Below are positions 11,040-21,560 of a stretch of 64,000 bases of DNA, one piece after another. Position numbers and translations under genes: made by a program. Under the pieces are notes generated by a model. It saw only the letters and a list, made by a program, of their open reading frames with translations, searched no databases and had not been told where the DNA came from. How positions within the stretch are numbered: position 1 is the first letter of the stretch; every line of letters begins with the position of its first letter. Source of the DNA: Phaeoceros laevis (lineage: Eukaryota > Anthocerotophyta > Anthocerotopsida > Notothyladales); NCBI GenBank assembly GCA_049999765.1, contig JBNGIQ010009390.1:30406-94405 (forward strand), given 5' to 3'.

Positions 11040-12168
11040 ATTTCAACCATGCTTGTCCAAGCTCCGGTTGGCAACATCATTGAAACCTACAAGTTCGTCA
11101 TGGAGAGGCTGGCTATTCACATGGCTTGGAAGCTGAGGTACGCCAAGTTGGACATGAATCATATTAGGGCTCTGTCTCTGGAGTTCTGTCTCTCTACGTT
11201 TCGGCAGGAGTGCTAACGACTCCAAGTTTTCTCTGACGGAATACCTGTGGTTGAGACTCATCCTGCTATGGGCCGCATCTAAAGTGTCTGTGGAAGCAGA
11301 GAAGGCCCTGGGCCTTTATTTGCCTGATGATGGTTTTCTACTTCTTGAGGACTCCAAGGCTGCAAAAGGTTTGAGGCAAGCCCGGAGGTTCTGTCCAAAG
11401 GGGATGGCCTCGTTTGTGGATCCTGGGCTTATCAGTCAGGTGAAGGAACAGATTGCCAAGCTGGACCATCTGGAGGGGGGAGTCAAATTCAAGTGCATCC
11501 ATCCGCAGATTCTGAGCAAGATAGTCGAACCTCTCGACATCATCCCTCCTTCCATGTTGAATGGCGCCTACAAGTCTCAAGCGTGTGAGATAGGGCAAGG
11601 GGCTGTGATGAAATGGGTCACGTCATCTGCCTCCTTGCTGGTCCTTGAACAAGGATGTGTCTTGGCAAATCCGGTTCTTGGCTACTCTGCACTCCCAGGA
11701 ACCTTCGTCACAGGAAGCTTCATCGTATGCTCGAACTCCTACGGTGCAAGATGCGAAAACCATACAGCCTGGTCCATGATGACCATGCATAGGAGCAGCG
11801 GTGTGTTCGAATGGGAAGTGACAGCTGAGGAACCATGTGTGGGTCTCGTTGTTGGAATAGGTGTTTTCAAGAGTGCTTCCCAGTATCCGTTTCACGATGG
11901 ATGGGGTCTTTGCAGTACTGGCATTCTCGTCCACGATGCTGACTTCTTGATGGCAAAGAAATATGGAAAGCCATTTGGTGAAAGGACAGGCTCTGTAGTC
12001 CGAGTTCACTTGGACATGACCACGAGAACCTGTGCATTCACCATTGATGGTCAGAGGTTTGGTGACGGATTTTTTAACTTGCCCCATCAATTGTTTCCAG
12101 CAGTTGCCCTATGCAAAGGGAAAGTCCGAGTGAAGTTGGTGTCTGATCCCGACGTTGTCAGCATATGA
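11040..12168 (+). CDS. BACK-like plus SPRY domain protein, 5' end missing or broken
   Basis: A frame open from about 11161 to the stop at 12168 begins with DSKFSLTEYLWLRLILLWAA, like the BACK region that follows BTB domains. It then has a middle region and ends in a SPRY domain: GVFEWEVTAEEP, VGLVVGIGVF, WGLCSTGILVHDA, VVRVHLDMTTRTCAFTIDG and LFPAVALCKGKVRV. SPRY domains bind partner proteins and, with BTB-BACK, serve CUL3 ligase adaptors. The frame has no convincing ATG at its start. A second frame at 11043-11216 (ERLAIHMAWKLRYAKLDMNH) looks like the preceding BTB-BACK linker, so an intron or a frameshift near 11165-11220 is needed. The missing BTB half may be the fragment at 6456-6725. Confidence 0.6.
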
Positions 12169-12868
12169 GGCGTTTGCAGAGGTGGTGGTGGCTGCAGTTT
12201 GGGTGCTCCGTTGTCTTACAGCTGAGCCAGCCCATTGTGCAGAAAATGAACTGCTTTCGGACATGCTCAAACGATCATTTTCACACAGACGACGCCATTC
12301 CTTGTCTGTAACTATGTGTGCCGAGATGCTTTCCCAGGAGTCTGGTGGCCGACGTCCCGAGTGGTGAGAATTCCGATTCAGGCTGGGCAAGCCGATTTGG
12401 TTGTTAGCACAGAGCCACCTTCTTCACGTTACGTGTAGTGGAGCCCATCTGCCTGGTGGGGTCTTCTTCCCTGAAGGTTAGATTCCCAGATGCTGTCCTC
12501 TCGACAGTGGAGGTTAGAAGGACTCTGTACCGTCTTCTGTTACCGGTTTCATTCTCCAAGCATGAGCTCGTGATTTATTTGCTGTACTAGTCCAAATGTC
12601 CCGGGGTATGTCGAAGGGTTGTTGAGGGAGTGCTCCAAAGTCCCAGCCACCTGCCTGGGTTCCTGAATTTCTTTGCGAGTTTCAGCGCCAGCAGTTGGCA
12701 GATTCAAACTTCAAACGGTGACAGTGTCATTGCTGGCGCAGGTCAGAGCCAGGGTTTGGTGTATATATGGGACGTTGTGGTCCCATTTGCAGTGGTTTGA
12801 CGATGAGCAGGTAGGAGGAGAGTTAATTGAACGTGGTCGAATCTTGTATGAATTCCCAGGCTATGGAC
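12169..12868 (+). other. Intergenic and promoter region of the LRR gene, with a TATA box
   Basis: No gene seen. A clear TATATAT at 12762-12768 lies about 100 bases before the LRR start codon used here, a plausible core promoter. Confidence 0.5.
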
Positions 12869-15800
12869 ATGGCGGGCTTCATCCGGCTTTCCCTCCTCCT
12901 TGTCTTGTTCAAGATAACGTTGGGTCAGACAGTTTGTTTTCCTCGCAACAGCGATGCTCTTCTGGCCTTCAAAGCCGGCTTGGACATGCCCGGGAAGGAA
13001 TTCTCTACCTGGAGTAACGCAACTTCTTGTTGTCTGTGGAGTGGAGTCACCTGCGACTCTGCTGGCCAGGTTATAGAGCTCGCTCTGGCTCCAGTCGTCA
13101 AAATCCGGCAACGCGGGACGGTAGATTTGATTGGAACCTCTTTGTCAGATCTTACGGTGAGCTGAAGTCACACTTTTCATGCAATGCCAGTTCAGACACT
13201 TACACAATTGTCGCTCAGCATTCGTAGTCGTTTGTGGGGCTCTACAGGAACTGGAAACTCTGAGTCTCACAAATTTCAATTTCGGGGTACAACCTCCGAG
13301 CGGTTTAAGATCTCTGGCGAAGTTGTCTACTCTCCACCTTGCGGACAATTTGTTTGGTGGGGAAATCCCTTCGGAATTCTTCCAGAGACCTAGCTTGCTC
13401 CATGTGAACCTAAGTGGAAATCCAGGCCTTCATGGAAATCTGCCAGAGAGCTTGTGTCTGCTCAAAAATCTGCAGACACTGTCCATCACGCACAGCACAA
13501 CGCAGCCCAGCGGGATTGAAGGGCCCATTCCCGAATGCTTGAGTGATCTCTCTGCTCTGGTGACAGTTGAGCTGGCTAATAATTGGTTCTCAGGTAGGAT
13601 TTCGGTTTGCAGAAACGGTGGTTGCAAGAAAGGGTCTTTCTAAACCTTCGGCTTTGAACATCGTGATGGCTTGGAAATCTTGCAGGAAGCATCCCGGCTG
13701 CAATTGGGAGCCTCGTGAATTTGCAAAGCCTCCGGCTGTCTAACAACCTCCTGACCGTTGACATTCCGAGCTCCTTCGGGAACTTGTCCAACCTTCAGGT
13801 TCTTGACCTTCAAGGTAACGTTCTGAAAGGAAGCATGCCTCCGAGTTTCGGAGCACTAGCCAAGTTGGAGGAGCTCACTCTAGGGGCAGGAGAGGATTTC
13901 CAGGGGAGGACGATCGGAGTCAGTCGTGGATTCGGAGGGAGCATTCCAGAGGGAATCGGTGGCTCAGTTCTTAAAATCTTGCGCATCCGAGGCACGAGTA
14001 TTTCAGGAAGCATCCCGGAGTCTCTTGGATTTAATGCCCATCTGAATGAGCTAGTTCTGAGCGATAATGATTTGTCGGGACCCATTCCTGCTACTGTGGC
14101 TGCGCTCAAGAGTTTGGAGATTCTCGATCTTGCACTTAACAAACTCACTGGAAGTGTTCCTGACTTGAGTGGCTCTCGACAGCTCAAGATTGTCATTCTT
14201 GGAGGCAATCAACTGACAGGTCCAAGACCACCTCCAGAGTGTGTCAATTATAAATTGAGGATGCTGTAATCGTCATTTGTTGGAGTACTCCTGGAGGTGA
14301 GGGGCCTTGATGAATTTTCTTGTTACTTATCCGATTCTCTGAACATTCTTACAGGTACAATCCCAGCAACATTGGCGAGTCTGCCTACTACAACCTTGGA
14401 TTTGTCCAATAACCAACTCACCGGTGTCATTCCGACTGACATCGGAGACCCAGCTATTCTGGGTGAAAAGATTGATCTTTCCAACAACCAGCTGACGGGC
14501 GCATTCCCTGCATCCCTGTGGAACTTCCGATCTGTTTCTTTGTCTAAAAATCAGCTCACTGAGTTGCCTGCTGGTCATCTTCCAGTCTTGAACACAAACT
14601 CGCAGGTGGAGCAACTGTGGCTTGACTCGAACAGTCTTTCAGGTGATTTTGTCCTCGCTACCCTGACAATTTGAAGGCTCGCTTCGTCACGAAGATGCAA
14701 GTATCCTGATTTTAAAACTTTGTGATTCAGGTGAAGTTCCCCCGTGGGTGTTGGAGTTGAAGGTGGTCCGTTCGATCGATCTCTCAAACAACAAGCTGGT
14801 CTCACCATTACCCCCAATAGGGACCAGCATCACCTCCATAAACTACCTGAACATGTCCCACAATAGCCTCAGTGGCAGCATACCTGAGGAATTCGGTAGC
14901 CTCTCGAACCTCAACACTCTGGATCTAAGTTTCAACCAGCTTACTGGCCCCATTCCAGCCATGATCTCATCAGGTTCTCGGTTCCTCAACAACCTCATCC
15001 TCTCCCACAATCAACTGTCAGGGCCTCTGCCAGATGCACTTTTTGCCTCCTCCTTCTACTCGGTCATTGATCTATCACACAACAACCTGAGTGGACCCGT
15101 TCCAGCCATTCCAGACGGCACCTCCCCCTTCCTGAGCTACCTTGATCTTTCCTACAACGAGCTTTCAGGGGAGATTCCTATGGGGCTTTTTACCTTCTCT
15201 TTCATCAAGAAAGTGAAGCTGGATCACAACAAGTTCAGTGGCCCAATACCAGACATCGGAGCAGCATGCACCGATGGACTAAAGGACCTCTCCATTGTTA
15301 CCCTCAATGACAACCTCCTTTATGGTAAGTCACAGCTCTTCCTTGTCAGTTTTGGAGGCATTGCAAAAAGAAATCAACATTTCATTGCGTGAACTCCTGT
15401 AGGAGAGTTGGAAGGAGCACCATGGATATTAGCATGCGCTGGCACTATCACACTCCTCGACATTAGCGGCAACGCATTCTCGGGCGCCATCCCTGACTTC
15501 AGCACGTGGAGCGCACTGAGAATCCTGAGCTTGGCGAGGAACAATTTTACAGGTGGCATCCCCACATGGCTCTTCACCGATCTCGCCTCTCTCCAGGTGC
15601 TGGATCTGGCTAACAACAAGCTGGACGGAAGTTTACCAGCGTTGTCCATTGAGGCTTCTGGGTCTGACCTCACACCTGCAGCAGAAGGGCCATACTACAA
15701 GGATGAAGTCCTCTACAACAGAGGATCCTTCTCTTTCTCCTTGTCTACGACCGCAGCGATAGATGTGTCCGGTAATGCCCTGACAGGGACCGTAACCTCA

Positions 15801-16016
15801 ACTCTAACTGAGCTGACTGTTCTTAACCTTTCCAAGAACAATTTCACAGGACAGTTGCCAGAAAGTCTTGGGACCATCTCAGAGCTCAAGCTTTTTACTG
15901 TTGCCTACAATCAATTCAACGGAGCCATCCCGGAAGACCTCCAGCAATTCCCTCCGTCGAGTTTCGAAGGCAATCCAGCCTTATGTGGGCCTCCTACGCC
16001 CAAACCATGCCCGTGA
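12869..16016 (+). CDS. Secreted leucine-rich-repeat protein (receptor-like protein without kinase)
   Basis: Six exons: 12869-13156, 13248-13593, 13686-14219, 14355-14642, 14731-15324 and 15403-16016. They give about 887 aa. A signal peptide (MAGFIRLSLLLVLFKITLGQ) is followed by the plant LRR N-terminal cap (DALLAFKAGLD … CCLWSGVTCD). More than 20 plant-type LRRs follow with the LxxLxLxxNxLxGxIP pattern (SNLQVLDLQGN, YLNMSHNSLSGSIP). The C-terminal cap is SSFEGNPALCGPP…CP. In receptor kinases of this class a membrane span and kinase come next. Here a stop follows the cap directly, so the protein is probably apoplastic, or the 3' end was lost. Four of the five introns fall in phase 1 just before the GxIP part of a repeat, as expected if exons were built from whole repeats. 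An alternative ATG lies at 12827. Ligand unknown. Confidence 0.85.
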
Positions 16017-16087
16017 TTGCTTTTATAGATTCAGATACAAGACAAGCTCTCCAGCCTTTGCCCCCAGTGACACAGCGAGCTTGATGT

Positions 16088-17075
16088 TCACAGCTTGGCC
16101 GGTTTAGGGAAGATGTCAGGGGTGAACTTTTGAGCTGCACTCATGCTTCCTTTGATCTTCATCTTCCCCCTGAATGCAGTTACAAGGGTCACGGAAATAT
16201 TATATGTGACCAAGTCTATATTCGACCTGAGCAATTGGAATTCCAGTGCATTCTGCTACCTGATAAAGGCCATTTGAGGATTCAATTTCCCTGAGGCGAC
16301 AGAAACGAAATCACCATCCACGAATGAAAAGGTGGCATCAGGTTTTCCCTCTGGCTTTCCTGCATAGAAAGAGTTACCTCCACAATAAAATGTCATGGGT
16401 CTGGTCCAGACAAGGACAGTTGGGAAACCAGCACATGAACAGACTTGAGGAACAGAGCAAACGCTACCTTTTTTGACCTCAAGATTTTTCAAGTCGACAA
16501 CAAAGATCTCTTCATTGAACCCTATTTTCTGGTTTCACAAGACAACCAGTATCAGACTAAGTGAATCTTCTGAGCACATCATGCGGTCATAGCATCATTC
16601 TGGGTAGGAGTACATTCAATCCTTGAACACCTGATCAGGCTCGACATGTCGAAGGGATCCTTTCTCACTATGACAGCTGACAGAAAAAAATGCGGTAGAT
16701 ACTCTTCCGACCACTCAACGTTACAACGTCATGCTGCAGAAATGGGAGGGTTTGGCAACTTCCTACAATCCAGACTTGAATGAAATCGCACCAAGATTCC
16801 GGAAAATTCAGGTGTGCACAAGAGGAGCCGAGCTCAATTTGCCAGCCCAATCTGAGGTCAAATTCGCCATAATTCAGACAGCACAGACTAGGACACCACC
16901 CAGCCTGCAATTACTGGAGACAGAGAATCGGGCACACCTTAGGAGCGATATTGATTTGATACACAAACCCAATACTCTCTTTCAGCTCCTTGCCCTTGTC
17001 CGAGGCCAGGTGATGGCGCATCTGCTCCATCAGTGCCTCCGACTTGAGCTCCTGTGGCTTGTCATCGGACCCCAT
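16088..17075 (-). CDS. SCP2: Sterol carrier protein 2 (SCP2), single-domain
   Basis: Four exons on the minus strand: 17075-16938, 16528-16468, 16359-16260 and 16169-16088 (stop). They join in frame to 126 aa. The protein reads VYQINIAPK, EIFVVDLKN, KPDATFSFVDGDFV, ASGKLNPQMAFIRGKMKIKG and AAQKFTPDIFPKPAKL, a close match to the Arabidopsis SCP2 domain protein of 123 aa. SCP2 binds and moves sterols and acyl lipids. Plant SCP2 is peroxisomal, and the C-terminal tripeptide AKL here is a PTS1-like signal. The gene is convergent with the LRR gene: the two stop codons are only 71 bases apart, so their 3' UTRs must overlap or nearly so. Confidence 0.93.
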
Positions 17076-17533
17076 CACTACCGGATAGCTTGCTCCAGCT
17101 GAGTCCCGTGTTCCACCGCCTCAAAGAAAAGTAGGAAGCCGCAAGAAGAAAGAAGCTAAGACGTTCCAGCAACGTTATGTGCAGCTCCCTCGCAGCATCC
17201 TTTTGGCGCTGAGCAAGGCACCAATTTCTCCGTCCACTAAGGATTTGACAGTTCAGAACGCGCGGCGAAATATTTGCAGGTTGGCACGGCTGCACTCAAG
17301 CAGCTTTGTTAGGAAATGCAGGCATGAAATTGCGGCAGCCTGTAGGATTTGTACGATCCGTGCTAACCTCACCTCATTAGGGAGGTGGCGCTATACAACC
17401 GAGAAGTGGCGTAGTCTCTCACTTCCTCAGGCCCTGCAGTTCGGTCACGGTTTTGCGGGATTTCCCCTTCCACAACTCATCAGGACTCGGGTACCGGCTC
17501 ACTTTTCGCCGGCGTACCCCGAGGCCTGATTCA
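17076..17533. other. Upstream region of SCP2; no gene seen
   Basis: It should hold the SCP2 promoter and 5' UTR. I see no coding sequence or clear TATA element. Confidence 0.4.
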
Positions 17534-17633
17534 NNNNNNNNNNNNNNNNNNNNNNNNNNNNNNNNNNNNNNNNNNNNNNNNNNNNNNNNNNNNNNNNNNN
17601 NNNNNNNNNNNNNNNNNNNNNNNNNNNNNNNNN
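17534..17633. other. Assembly gap of 100 N with duplicated flanks
   Basis: One hundred N bases. The ten bases gcctgattca end at 17533 and are repeated at 17634-17643 directly after the gap. Confidence 0.99.
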
Positions 17634-17739
17634 GCCTGATTCATCAGACATGTTCTATGCATGAGATCAAACAGATTAATCGATATCTAAAATCATTCTT
17701 TTAATAATAATAATATTTTTACCAAACAAATTCATTATT

Positions 17740-17866
17740 GCCAAGCCTATTTGTTTTTAACTTCCTATGTGGTAATTACCAAACCGGTCTGTTATTAACT
17801 GACTATGTGGTAATTACCAACCCAATCTGTTTTAAACTGGTATTTACCAATTGGTAATTACCAGAA
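17740..17866. repeat. AT-rich repeats of a ggtaattaccaa word
   Basis: The self-complementary word ggtaattacc recurs at least three times (near 17771, 17809 and 17850) in AT-rich sequence directly downstream of, and slightly overlapping, the F-box stop codon. It may form part of the F-box 3' UTR. Confidence 0.7.
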
Positions 17867-19294
17867 CCACTCAGTTTCTAATGGGACATCCCTGGCTATC
17901 ACATGATCTTCATTCCTGAAAGCACCACAGGGAAAGTGTTCCCAATATCCATCCAGAAGATGGTAAGCCGCCATACATACTGTACGCTGTCTGTAACCTA
18001 CAGCCTCTGAACTCCCTGGCCCCCGCTGAAAAACCCCCTGAGAAGTGTAAGTAAGAGGAACGAAGATGGTACCTCCAGAAAGTCGAGGGAGACCTGTAAC
18101 CTTGACAGTATTTTGGTCCACATTTCGAGGCAGCAACTGTGCCAACATCACGGCTGAAGCCTTGTTTACCTCGTGGGTGTGGCTCCCCATTGACATTGCC
18201 CAAATTGTAAGAGTACTTTTGTCAGTTTCCCTGTCCGTCCAGGTCAACCACAAGAGCTTGCCAATGTGCTCGAGGAGGACGCCAAGACAGGAATCCCTAT
18301 CCACAGGACTGAATCTGCATAGCAACCTCCCATCATTGGCACTGAAGGTGCGCAAGGAAACCTCACCGCTAATAAGTTCCTCCCCCAAGAGATAGATGCA
18401 ACTCGAACTCTTCCACATGCCAAAGCCTATCCCCTTTACCCATGAGTTTCCTTTCATAAAATCTTCTCGTAGGACGCACCTGCTCCAAACCGCCGACTCA
18501 CTCGAGAAAGACATGAAACTGCAGGAGCTTTCATCAGCCTCCGAGAAATACACCCAGACATCAAACTCTCCTTTCTCAAACCCCGCTGTGCTAACCACTC
18601 TGACCCAGTAGGTCCGTCTCCTGCAGTGGAATGGTGACAGCTCAGGCAACTCTATCCATGTCTTGTTTGCCATATCCAGTACACCCAAGCTCAAAGTATT
18701 GAGCTCCTTGGTGTCGCCAAAGCAAACAAGGCCATCATCTCCATGCATCTGCATGAAAGCGCGGGAGGCATAACTTTCAGCATGATACCCAAACCTGGGA
18801 GGAATAAAGTTTAAATCCGTCCTCAGGTTGTGCGGCCGCTCAGGCTTCAGTTTCACCTTGGGACCGGCCTGCGGATGATGCATCGTCATGATCCAGGCAG
18901 CACCTGGACGACGGCTAGCAAAGGCGGTGCGAGCACTGTCTTCTTGGAACTTGGAGGAAGCAAGGAGAGTGCTCCATTCCTTGCAGACAAGGCGCAGCCG
19001 AGCCTGTTCAGTACCAGGTAAGAACAACAATACTCTCTCCACCAGTTCCCGCGGCAGCTGGCTCCACAAACTGCTCAACCTCCTACTCTGAGGCCTCCGT
19101 CTCACGTACTTCTCAGGTGGCGAGCTGTGAGGTCTCCATCTCACGTGCTCCTCTGGTAGCAAGTAGTGAGGTCTTCGTCTCACGTACTCCTCAAGTAGCG
19201 GGTTGTGGTGACGGCGGTGGTGACACAGGAAGTGTGTCACCACAACCAAGTCTCTTGCCCTCAGCATGGGAATCTTCTTGAGTATGCGCCCCAT
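17858..19294 (-). CDS. F-box protein with kelch-like C-terminal region
   Basis: Intronless, 478 aa from the first ATG (19294; the frame itself opens slightly earlier). An N-terminal basic region contains three near-copies of a 12-13 residue unit (EEYVRRRPH, EEHVRWRPH, EKYVRRRPQ). The F-box follows at about residues 75-115: LWSQLPRELVERVLLFLPG, RLRLVCKEWSTLL. F-box proteins bind SKP1 and recruit targets to SCF ubiquitin ligases. The rest resembles the F-box-associated/kelch-like part of plant F-box proteins (WIELPELSPF, FDVWVYFSEA, IYLLGEELISGEVSLRTF), but individual kelch blades are not sharp. Target unknown. A piece of this gene is duplicated, inverted, 1.1 kb upstream at 19807-20020. Confidence 0.85.
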   Translation of the reverse strand: MGRILKKIPMLRARDLVVVTHFLCHHRRHHNPLLEEYVRRRPHYLLPEEHVRWRPHSSPPEKYVRRRPQSRRLSSLWSQLPRELVERVLLFLPGTEQARLRLVCKEWSTLLASSKFQEDSARTAFASRRPGAAWIMTMHHPQAGPKVKLKPERPHNLRTDLNFIPPRFGYHAESYASRAFMQMHGDDGLVCFGDTKELNTLSLGVLDMANKTWIELPELSPFHCRRRTYWVRVVSTAGFEKGEFDVWVYFSEADESSCSFMSFSSESAVWSRCVLREDFMKGNSWVKGIGFGMWKSSSCIYLLGEELISGEVSLRTFSANDGRLLCRFSPVDRDSCLGVLLEHIGKLLWLTWTDRETDKSTLTIWAMSMGSHTHEVNKASAVMLAQLLPRNVDQNTVKVTGLPRLSGGTIFVPLTYTSQGVFQRGPGSSEAVGYRQRTVCMAAYHLLDGYWEHFPCGAFRNEDHVIARDVPLETEWFW

Positions 19295-19806
19295 GTTTTG
19301 CGCAGCGGTTCCCAACACGAAGAACGGCGAGACCTAAGAACAATTAACAAAAATACAGGGCGGACCCCACCCTATATAGTCGGCAATCATCCTCCACAAC
19401 AAGTGTATACCACCTGCTTATTCACCTCAATGACTGCCATTGCAGGTTTCTTGTTTGCTCCGGCTAACGTTCTCAACCTTTAGACTCTATCTACATCCGC
19501 CCACCCATCTGCATCTGCGTACATATTGGCCATGAGCACATATGCAGAGGCAGTCCGAGGATCTAGCTCAACAAGACTTTCAAAACACCGTGCTCCCCGC
19601 CCTACATCCCCATGACTCTTCGCAGGCATTCAGCAATGCATCAACCCAACAGGATCGTTAGCTCCCAGCTGATTTCAGTTACCTGCTCTGCCTCACCTAA
19701 ATGTCCTGCTCGCCCAAGAAGATCAACCATGCACACATAATGCTCTCTTCTTGGGCTGAGGCCATGCTGTTTCAATATGGCATCATAATACTGTCAAACC
19801 ACTGAC

Positions 19807-20020
19807 TGGAGATGATGGCCTTGTTTGCTTCGGCGACACCAAGAAGCGCAATACTTTGAGCTTGTGTGTATAGGATATGGCAAACAAGACATGAATAGAG
19901 TTGCCTCGGTTGTCACCATTCCACTGCACGAGACGGACCTATTGGGTCAGAGTGGTTAGCACAGCGGGAAGAGAGAAAGGAGAGTTTGACGTCTGGGTAT
20001 ATTTCTCGGAGGCTAATGCT
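19807..20020 (+). pseudogene. Inverted partial copy of the neighbouring F-box gene, inside the PPR pseudogene
   Basis: The plus strand reads GDDGLVCFGDTKKRNTLSL, DMANKT, IELPRLSPFHCTRRTYWV and GEFDVWVYFSEA. This is the same segment as residues around the middle of the intact F-box protein, which lies on the minus strand at about 18525-18740. The copy has a few stops and substitutions (for example GVLD to CV-stop-D). It carries no F-box and cannot function. PPR pseudogene sequence resumes on both sides. Confidence 0.88.
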
Positions 20021-21191
20021 ACAAAAAGGTAGTAGATGTGACGTCGTTAGGCTGAATACCAGCCAGCATCATCTCTTCGAACATACTACAGCCTTGTGGC
20101 CTTCATTGTTTCTGCCATACCCATTTAGCATTCCGTGTTACCACATCCCTTGTGGACCGACTGTCTTCGCATGCATCTTCCAACTGGCCACATTTTGCAT
20201 ACAGACATACGAGGCAATTGCCTAATACTATGTCACTCTTTCCACGATCCCTGCATGTACCTGCCTGCCTTTGCTGTCGAGCACCAGCACTTGCACAAGC
20301 TTTCAGGAGGCATACGTGACTGTTTTCTAAAATCAGGCCTTCCTGCTCCATCCTTGCATACAATGTGAGGGCCTGAGGACCATGCTCAACATACCCGGTT
20401 CTCCTGGCACTCCATGTTACCGCAGGTGCCAGGGCAGACTCTCAAAGACTTTACGTGCATCTTCCGGCTAGCCCACACTTGGCATACATATATACAAGGC
20501 AACTGCCCAGTACCACGTCAACTTCAAGTAGTCCTCTTTCTACAATCCCTCAATGCAGCTGCCTGCCCAGTTGTTGTGCACCAGCACCTGCACAAGCTTT
20601 CAGGGGGCAAGCATACATAACACTGCTTGCTAAAATCAGGCCTTCCTCAATCCTTGCATACAAAGTGAGCACCTGGGCACGGAGCCTGTGCTAGGCATAC
20701 CCATTTGTCATAGCATTTCCATGTAACCGCATCCCTGGTTGACAAACTGTCAAAACTTTGAGTGCATCTTCCAACTGGCCACATTTTGCATACATATCTA
20801 CGAGGTTTTTGCCCAATACTATGTCAACTCAAGTAGTCCTCGTTTTGCGATCCCTGACTGCAGCTGCCTGCCCTGCTGTAGAGAACCAGCACTTGTACAA
20901 GCCTTCAAGAGGCACGCAAACCTCAAACTGTCTGCAAAAATCAGGCCCTCCTGCTCCAACCTTGCATACAGTGTGAGTGCCTGGGGACGGGGGACTATGT
21001 CACATTCAAACAGTTTTCATTCTATGATCCCTGAATGCAGCTGTTATCCTGCTGTAGCACCAGCACTTGCACAAGTTTTAAAGAAAGGCAGGAAGCATAG
21101 AACTGTTGGGTAAAATTAGGCTTCCTGCTGCATCCTTGAATAAAACGTAAGGACCTGGGCCCGGACCCGTGATCAGAATACCCGTTTTATC

Positions 21192-21306
21192 ATGCCATTC
21201 CATGTCACAGTGTCACTGCATTCCTTGTGGCCATACTGTCAAAAACCCATGCCATTCCATGTCACAGTGTCACTGCATTCCTTGTGGGCCATACTGTCAA
21301 AAACCC
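21192..21306. repeat. Tandem duplication of about 57 bp within the PPR pseudogene
   Basis: The stretch beginning atgccattccatgtcacagt (21192-21248) is repeated at 21249-21306 with one inserted base. On the minus strand each copy encodes a degraded PPR piece (VFDSMATRNAVTL-like), so part of one PPR motif was duplicated after the gene died. Confidence 0.9.
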
Positions 21307-21560
21307 GGCGTGCATCTTCCCAGTCCCCACATTTTGCATAGTACATGTCCACCAGGCAGGTGCACCACACAAAGGCGAAGTGTTTGTACTTTGTAGTGAA
21401 AGGCGAAGTGTTTCAAGGGTAAACTTTGTTTCATAAGTGCCATTTTCCTTGTCAGCGGTCCGTAGACACCTTCCAATGTGACTTGTACGCGCTCACTTCG
21501 AACCGCAAATTTCCCTTGTCCTAGTGGTTGCGAGGTTTGTGCTTTTATAAGGTTCATCCG

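Larger units (their letters stand above)
19490..21560 (-). pseudogene. PPR (PLS-class) pseudogene
   Basis: Read on the minus strand from 21.56 kb down to 19.49 kb, successive frames give many PPR units in correct order. Examples are QALTLYARLEQEGLIF, RFACLLKACTSAGS, LQQGRQLQSGIAKRGLLE, LYARMEQEGLILENS, CLYAKCGQLEDAC and RDVVTRNAKWV, then MFEEMMLAGIQPNDVTS. The C-terminal end near 19800-19500 (YDAILKQHGLSP-like, CMVDLLGRAGHLGEAE-like, AYVLMANMYADADGW-like) is the usual last PPR/E1 region. Dozens of stops and frame changes make it dead. It is interrupted between the last two parts by an inverted F-box fragment (19807-20020). PPR proteins edit or process organellar RNA. Confidence 0.85.
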
